Shown here piece by piece: positions 57,797 through 64,000 of a DNA stretch of 64,000 nt; the stretch's first letter is position 1, and every line of letters starts with the position of its first letter. The notes under the pieces were generated by a model. That model did not search any database, had not been told where the DNA came from, and saw only the letters and a list, made by a program, of their open reading frames with translations. Both the position numbers and the translations under genes were made by a program. Source of the DNA: Eucalyptus grandis (lineage: Eukaryota; Streptophyta; Magnoliopsida; Myrtales; Myrtaceae); assembly GCF_016545825.1 (NCBI RefSeq), contig NC_052619.1:41569682-41633681 (forward strand), given 5' to 3'.

Positions 57797-58702
57797 AAGT
57801 TTGTTTATTTCACGGAAAATATTTTCTTCATTTTCTAGCATTTGATATATTTAGGAAAATGAGTCAACGGAAAATATTTTACCACTAAAATATGAATTCA
57901 GAAAAGTAATTTTAAAAGAACCAGAAAACATTATATAGACTATTACTTGGAATCAGTGCTTAAACTCGAAACTTTATAATTGGGTATGAAATCCCCAACA
58001 TTTGTCCCTAGCTCCTAACGTTCAGAATCAACTCTTTAGTGGACGGGCCTAAGCCCAAGCCTGTAGAGGCTAGGCTCAGGACCCTAGTACTCGGGACCAA
58101 GCCCTCAATGCCCATGCTCAGGTTCATCAAGGCCAAGCCCAAACCCCTAGTGCTAGTACCCAATGCTCCAACACCCAAGCTGAAGTTCATAAAGGCCATG
58201 TTTAGGTCCCCAATACTCAAACTCTGGTCCCGACCCTCAGGCTAGGGTTCATAATGGCTATGTGCAAGTTTTCGATGGTTAGGCTTAGGTCTTTGGTTAA
58301 TGAAACGTTTATTCTCATAAAATATTTTTTTAAAAATTAGAATTTTAAATATTTTTATTTATTAAGACACCAAATTTTTAATTATTTTTTTTTTTTGTTT
58401 TTAGTTTTTGTTTTAATCTATTATTTTCCCTTTGCTTCTTCCTTGGCCAATCGTTGGCCAACAAGATCAAGCTCGCTTGTGGCCAGTCGCGGCCAAGGAA
58501 GAAGGAAAAGGAAAAGAATATAAAAATTAAAAATACAAAATTTTTAATTTTTTTCCGTCAAATTTTCTATACCAAACAATAGAAAATACTTTCTAGGGTT
58601 TTTTCTTTCAAATTTCAATCAAATACCAGAAAACAAAATCATTTTACTTCTTGGAAAACATTTTCAAAAAATGATACATTTTCTGTAAAATAAATGGACG
58701 CC
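57797..58702. mobile_element. PIF/Harbinger-like element, 0.9 kb, in NPF intron 2
   Basis: Candidate target duplication TAA (57794-57796 and 58703-58705). The left end AAGTTTGTTTATTTCACGG and the inverse right end GGCGTCCATTTATTTTACAG are similar. The interior holds a degenerate tandem array of AAGCCC/TCATAAAGGCC-like text (58020-58260), like that at 55650. No transposase. Confidence 0.65.
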
Positions 58703-58974
58703 TAATCCTTAAGACTTTACCACCTCTAGATAGTCTTATTTTGTTGTATTTATTCGTTACTGATTTCGTGAGTCGGCTTAGAATTCTTAATTTTCCAAAT
58801 CTTGCATGTGATTTTCACATCTTAAGATAGACAAAACATATGATGATGTAGTTGACTAGATGACTGAACCACGTTAATTCCTTACTAGGGTAAGCGCGGA
58901 AGACCGAGGTCCGATTTGCCTTTTTACTTAATTACTTCTAGAATTTTGGAAGCATGTTGAGTCCTTCCCGGCAA

Positions 58975-58978
<4 letters not shown>

Positions 58979-59014
<36 letters not shown>
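58979..59014. repeat. Poly(T) run
   Basis: About 34 T in a row in intron 2 of the NPF pseudogene. Confidence 0.9.
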
Positions 59015-59016
<2 letters not shown>

Positions 59017-60053
59017 GTTCACCTTTGGACTTTCCGGTCGCGTGGAACATAATCCGCGTGTGGATAGAATTCAGAATATTCTTGGTCTGCAAACGAAAAG
59101 AAAAATAAGTTTAAACTTGTACAATACGAATCCCTCATTTATTAATGGTTGTCGACTAGAGTCGATAAGAAGTACTCATAAAACTGTTGGCATATTAAAT
59201 CAATCATATTTCATTGACGTGTCTTGACTATAAACTTAAAGTCACTTTTTTTCGACAAAAAAAATAACAAAATACATTTTCAACTTATCATAATTGTGTT
59301 CATAAATTAAATTAATAATTTTTTATCAATGTGTCTCAATAATAAATGTTATGTACTTTTTTTCTGACATGACTAGTTACAAAATAAATTTTACGCTATT
59401 TTCACTCTATCATGCACATGATTCCTTTAAACATTTGGAATGGATTTTCACTGCTAATCGATATTAGGCAATAGTCAAGCTTTTCTTGAGCTACCCCGAA
59501 TTCAACTGCTAGATAATCAAACTTGGTTTGGTTCGATTAATCTTTTTAATTCAAGTAGTTCGATTACTTAGCCGGTCAAACTTATTAACTAACGAATTCT
59601 ATGGTATTTTAAAAACTCAAATTCGAGCGCGGGCGGATCTCGAACTTGACAAATCAAGCTCAATCGTGTATTCAGCTGGGTGGAATTGAGTGGATTCGAG
59701 CTCAAGTATTAGAAAAACTCTGTCAACTCAATTCAGATTATATCCTCTACTTTTTTTAAAAGAACTTACAAGGCTGAATTTTCTGCGCAGCTTTGCATGA
59801 CTTTCCCATGTGAATCTGATAGGTACTAGTTGGGATACATTACAAGGCCACGGCTATAGGTTTTCACGTGGACACACTTCGATGGCAATGTGGAGCACAC
59901 GCACCGTGAGATGGACGGCGAATGTGACAACGAAGGTCTGGCAATGGCCGAGATGGGTGTCTGCAAAGTGCACGCCAAGGATGACCGTGATCCAAATGAT
60001 TCCGACCCAGTTGGTGACAACATTGGCTGCCTTGACCATGCCTTAATGAAGCT

Positions 60054-60457
60054 TGTAAGGGAAACAAATTCTTAAAAATCGATCCGATACTCAGACGATC
60101 GAATACCAAAAACGAACGCGAAAACATGCCCAGAAACATGTAATACTGATCGAAGGCATATTACGGAGTTAGACATATCTTGATTGTCACAGATTAAATA
60201 CCATCACAGTTATGAGCAATTCTTTGAAACCCCGAAGTCTGTTTGTTGAGAGAGCGTGTACTGTTTCAAGGGGCAGAAAAACGTATATCTCTTTCTAAAA
60301 ACACCACTGTTCTCATATCTCCTTTTTACATTTTATTTATTTATTTTATATATTACAATAACTATACTTTTTTATGGGCCCTTCACTTACAAGCTGGATT
60401 TTGACCTAGCATGAGCAGACGAGCTTAAGTTGGCCCATCAAATATAAAAACACATCA
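60054..60457 (-). mobile_element. Solo LTR inside NPF pseudogene exon 2
   Basis: 404 bp starting TGTAAGGG and ending CACATCA, flanked by the exact 5-bp repeat AAGCT (60049-60053 and 60458-60462). Removing it restores the alignment with exon 2 of the paralogues (..GAAGCT-TCTTGGTCAT..). Read on the minus strand it starts TGATGTG, has a TATA-like ATATAAAATAAATAAA about 130 bp in, and ends TTTCCCTTACA, so minus is the probable direction. Copia type is likely. Confidence 0.88.
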
Positions 60458-60525
60458 AAGCTTCTTGGTCATATAGAGGACAAGGTTGGATGATTCCATG
60501 ATACGTGATCCTCTCAAAGGGTTGC

Positions 60526-60778
60526 ATTTAGAAGAGCATTTGGAGAAAATGTAGGGTTTGTTTGTTTGATGAGAAAACTGTTTTCAGAAATTATTTTCCA
60601 ACTTTCTAATATTTGGATGGCAGAAACAAACACATCCTAACCTAAAGGGTCTATTTTTATTTTTAACTTCAAATAGTGCTTAATAAAATGTAATTGAAAT
60701 GTGCACGTGAAAGCAACTTGGATTTAAATGCTATTTAAAAAAAGAAAGAAAAAAATTATACTTGTAAAAGACTTCATA

Positions 60779-60831
<53 letters not shown>

Positions 60832-61850
60832 CTGAAAGAAGATCAGCAATTGGTGGCACTTAGGTGAGGGGTTTAGGAGGCGAATGGACGTGGGCAAGCC
60901 AAATCTAGAACCCAACAAAGAGTAAGAATAACATTGGATCGATATTCACTCAATATGATTGGCTTTGTTAAACCGAATGAGATATAGCTTTATTTATTTT
61001 ATTGGTCAAATGCATTTGAACATACTTCCTTCCAAATCTAATGGTAATTGGGGTTTGAGGCTGACAAATCACTTAGCTAATGTTGATCGATCAAAGCAAA
61101 AGTGCGAACATTCTATAAGTTCTTACTTGTATTCAGCCCAACGAAGGAACGAATCCCAGACTTCAAATATGTATAATCGAAAGGAGGAAGATGTTCTTGT
61201 GAGCAGTCATTTGTTCCAAAAATTTATGCTATTCGGGAATGATGTTGTGTTGCCGGGCAAAGATCGCACTTGCCGTGAAATTGGACTTCAGACAATGGGA
61301 AAGCAAGTGAAAGCTTCCTCTCTGGTTTTAATTCGACCACATAGATCAAAAAAATTCACGGAAAACTGAGATGAAGAATGCACGAAAGAAAATGACAAGG
61401 AAAGTAAATGTTCCCGAACATTAAAGGGAAACTAAACTGCAGGACTGAGATTAAAACAGAATACTGGAATTGGATTTGGAAGCAAATGAATATTACAACG
61501 TACCTGAAATTCTAGCTACGCTTGAAGGTACAACACTGAAAACACGGGTTTGATATCCACGACACCTTAAATGAGGAACAGCTTTGGTTCTGAGAACTAA
61601 AAGACATTTGATACAGGTTTCGTGCTGGTCTTTACTTAGAATTCAATAGGGTTTGCCAAAAATGGTCATTTCTTCTTCGCCCTTTGTTTTAACTTTAACA
61701 TGCTATTCTTTTTTGATTCTTTAACATGCTATTCTTTATTAAACGTCTTGTTGACCATCTAGAAACTGTGTCACTGTCAGACTTTATTTTCAAAACCAAC
61801 GTTGCTGTCGTGAATCGTAGAGGATTTATGTCATTCTAGTTCATATTTCA
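60526..61850. other. Spacer between NPF pseudogene and right NPF gene
   Basis: No gene recognised. Holds a (TG)n(AG)n microsatellite. A 136-codon plus-strand frame (60959-61369) has no known domain, no paralogue in the window and no sign of splice sites or promoter, so it is not called. Confidence 0.35.
60778..60829. repeat. (TG)n(AG)n compound microsatellite
   Basis: About 11 TG units followed by about 14 AG units. Confidence 0.95.
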
Positions 61851-62300
61851 GAGATATTATTGCCAAATCATTATCCAAGTGATGAACAGGTTCACGATGT
61901 GTCTGACTTGGGCAAGACCCCAAAAGGAGTGTTCAAAGTATCTACCCAATGATCCAGCGCATTTTACATTAGCCAAAACAATCAAATCAGTATATATGGA
62001 GAATTTTAATGGTAGATCGTACTAATGAATAACGATGTGCATTACCATCCTACTTGGGATTGATATGATATGTTATGTTCTAGATTACCTCAAAGAAGCA
62101 TCCAAGGGACAACTTGATAGATTTTACTCAAGGAAAGCTACCAATTAAGTTGGAAATTCGAGACATAAGACATTGATCTAACGATGATCTATTATGCTTA
62201 ATGTTCACCACTATATTTATTTGCTCATGACAATTTCGATCCGCCAAAGTAGTTGACCATGATAGCAACCATTATATTATAGAGTGTTAAGACGCACCTA
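61850..62300 (+). promoter_or_regulatory. Distal upstream region of the right NPF gene
   Basis: The inverse of the NPF upstream block found on the minus side elsewhere (CCAAGTGATGAACAGG, GACTTGGGCAAG, GGAGTGTTCAAAGTAT, ACATTAGCCAAAACAATCAA). The orientation fits the plus-strand gene at 62703. Confidence 0.65.
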
Positions 62301-62625
62301 TGAGTTGTGCTAGAAAAGCCTCACATCTAAGAATTGATGTGGTGTGAAATAATTAATATATTATAGCTGTCTCATATCTCATTGTATTAAGTTTTTTTGG
62401 CAAAGATGGATTCAACTAAATATATCAACAACTTGAATTGGGTTCCTTCCTAATGATCTCCCCAAACGAAGGTATCACCATCTTGGATAGCATCCCTTAG
62501 GAAACAAAAGAAAAACAAAAACAAAAAACAAACTCGAAGCTAGGGCAAGGAGAGAAAGAAGACAAAAGCAAAGTCACTATGTCGATGGCATGGAAATTAT
62601 AATCTTCTAGATGCCTCCGTGCGTC

Positions 62626-62634
62626 TATAAAAAG
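62626..62634 (+). promoter_or_regulatory. TATA box of the right NPF gene
   Basis: TATAAAAAG 77 bp before the start codon. The leader in between (TTCAACACTCCTACAAACTC..) resembles that of the complete paralogue but is shorter. Confidence 0.65.
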
Positions 62635-62702
62635 TCTTTTGGGTTTGAACTTCCATTGTTCAACACTCCTACAAACTCTCAGTTACATATCATATAAACA
62701 AA

Positions 62703-62820
62703 ATGTCACTGGTGGAAGGAGGAGTTGATGATTACACCCAAGATGGAACCGTCGATCTCCAAGGAAACCCTGTCTCTCGATCCAAGCGCGGCGGATGGAC
62801 CGCCTGCACCTTCATCCTTG
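62703..62820 (+). CDS. NPF5.2-like transporter, exon 1 (partial)
   Basis: First exon (118 bp, 39 codons plus one base) of an NPF transporter on the plus strand, reading MSLVEGGVDDYTQDGTVDLQ then GNPVSRSKRGGWTACTFIL. It has the same length as exon 1 of the two minus-strand copies and the same donor text (G|GTACT). Differences include EGG for EEG and VSRS for VRRS. Intron 1 runs from 62821 to the window edge; by comparison with the 1.9-kb intron of the complete copy, exon 2 should lie near 64.7 kb, outside. No damage is visible. Confidence 0.88.
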
Positions 62821-62823
62821 GTA

Positions 62824-62866
<43 letters not shown>

Positions 62867-64000
62867 GAAGAGAAATTTGGTAAATTGCGGGAAGATATCA
62901 AACGGACCGGCGACATACAAAATTACATATACAACACAGAATGTATCATCCAACCTTTTTTTTTTCCTTTTTTACCTTTCTTGATGATTTAGTTTTGAAA
63001 TCTCAATGTCTGAACGACTCATGTTGGGTTTTGAGGGTAACTGGGAAAATTAACCTTCCATCATTTTATCATAGACATGTTTGGCGGTTGTGCCTGACTT
63101 GGGCGCTCTCGTGGCACGGCGTTTAATACTTCAGTCGGGTTATGAATATCACAAATTTGAACTTAATTTCCTTGAGAGGGATGGATGTCTAGGCAGAAGG
63201 CATAATTAGATACTGGTGGCCATTATTTTCGCACAAAAAGCAAAAAAAAAAATGCCCCATAAATAGTTGGTTGGCTAGCAAATTCTGATATTCTATCTCG
63301 TAAATTTAATATTTCAACAAACTGAAAGTACTTTTGCATCTATAAGTCTTCTTAAATCCCATTAGAATCAGAAGTAATCTGATGTGCGGTTGATGATGAT
63401 AATCAGAATGTCACCAACACGGGCTGGCCAGTATTTTATCCGCTGCATTAAAAGTCAATAAAAATGAGATTTTTTTTTTTTTTTGCTTTGAATTATATTT
63501 GTTTAAAGAAAGCACAAGACTCGCACCTAAAAATGACTCTGTCATGATAAAATTCTACATTAGATAGATTTTTAATTAGTCGAGATCTTTATAAATAGTT
63601 GATAAAAAGAGAGCTAATAGTAATAGTATCTTCTCCCGACATAATTATCAACCATATGTTGCGATTTGTTACGTTATTTATGTCCCTCATTAAGGCTTAA
63701 GTATGATCCAGAGCTTGGGAGAGCTTGCTCCTTAACATGAACTCCAAAAATAAAGGCCAAATTAGAAGCATATATTTGACCCATTTATTCCATTCCTCTA
63801 ATGATGCATTTTCAATTGAAAAGGAAAAGTTGGTCACGCAAACCGGTGTGTACGTACAACTTTCGTCCCGTGGTCTTTTTCCATGATCTTATGGGTCAAT
63901 ATTCAATTTGCTTTACTTCACTTCAATTTCAGGCATGATGTATTAAGAAATCATAAATCTCTATGCACTTAATATTGGGAAAAAGTTACAAAAACCTCAA
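62821..64000 (+). other. Intron 1 of the right NPF gene (5' part)
   Basis: Starts GTACTGTCTCTCTC with a (CT)n tract to about 62862. 63200-63420 is the inverse counterpart of intron 1 in the other NPF copies (GGTGGCCATTATT, TGCCCCATAAATAGTTGGTTG, TACTTTTGCATC). The open frame that runs on from exon 1 into the CT repeat is an artefact. Confidence 0.7.

Larger units (their letters stand above)
56834..60525 (-). pseudogene. NPF5.2-like transporter pseudogene (exons 2 and 3)
   Basis: Decayed minus-strand NPF copy. Exon 3 relic (56834-57385, 552 bp against 566) still reads VGTGGTKPNISMIGMDQFDN but is broken by frameshifts and a TAA-type stop in the leader part; its acceptor AG is kept. Intron 2 (57386-59904) carries a MITE and a 34-base poly(T). 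Exon 2 relic (59905-60525) reads KAANVVTNWVGIIWIT and FADTHLGHCQTF with donor GTGCGT. It is split by a solo LTR at 60054-60457 between the codons of GTVK and KLH. Exon 1, exon 4 and promoter are not found. Confidence 0.9.

Noticed and set aside
60959..61369. 136-codon plus-strand frame
   Set aside because: No recognisable domain, AT-rich, no paralogue; length alone is not sufficient in this composition.
62703..62984. A 93-codon frame starting at the right NPF gene
   Set aside because: Only its first 39 codons are exon 1; the rest is the (CT)n tract and intron sequence after a proper GT donor.
1..64000. tRNA, rRNA, snoRNA or other structural RNA genes
   Set aside because: No stretch with the expected conserved boxes or cloverleaf was noticed by eye; a tRNAscan-SE or Infernal run would be decisive.

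Overview
This is nuclear DNA of a eudicot plant: AT-rich, dense in microsatellites and transposons, with genes split by introns bounded by GT..AG. The genes, the repeat style (AT-rich transposons carrying a GC-rich block) and the LINE and LTR types suggest a woody eudicot. Myrtaceae (Eucalyptus relatives) is my guess, not something I can prove from the sequence.

The real genes belong to one local cluster of proton-coupled NPF (NRT1/PTR) transporters of the NPF5.2/PTR3 type. One copy on the minus strand (5753-10664) is complete: four exons with good splice sites join into an open frame of 592 codons. A second minus-strand copy (exon 2 at 1992-2209, exon 1 at 4018-4135) runs off, or was cut off, at the left edge, where a Copia-type LTR lies in its second intron. 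A third copy begins on the plus strand at 62703 and leaves the window inside intron 1. Relics are an exon-2 fragment at 4919-5051, a decayed copy at 56834-60525 whose exon 2 is split by a solo LTR, and orphan NPF upstream regions near 21.84-23.6, 29.57-31.05 and 35.2-35.56 kb.

From about 16 to 53 kb the window is a graveyard of CC-NBS-LRR (RGA-type) resistance genes, all on the minus strand. The best copy (50.8-53.4 kb) keeps the Rx N-terminal coiled coil, the MHD region and LRRs, but has lost the NB-ARC ATPase and carries frameshifts. Several shorter copies share the same broken ends and are interleaved with NPF upstream sequence, so a chimeric NPF/NBS-LRR unit seems to have been duplicated several times.

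Inserted in this are: an L1-type LINE (37450-42378) with a 16-bp target duplication; a Ty3/gypsy remnant (43.9-49.4 kb) with degenerate integrase, an antisense plant-mobile-domain gene and an LTR with internal tandem repeats; solo LTRs at 27837-28483 and 60054-60457; two long LTR-like relics (12.5-15.3 and 27.7-29.6 kb); and many non-autonomous DNA transposons, several with visible target duplications (9-10 bp for Mutator-like, TTA or TAA for PIF/Harbinger-like).

No tRNA, rRNA, CRISPR array or prokaryotic gene was seen. The most unusual structures are an inverted-duplication hairpin just upstream of the first NPF gene (4430-4691), the antisense plant-mobile-domain gene in the gypsy element, and an NPF promoter joined in sense to an LRR tail near 21.84 kb.
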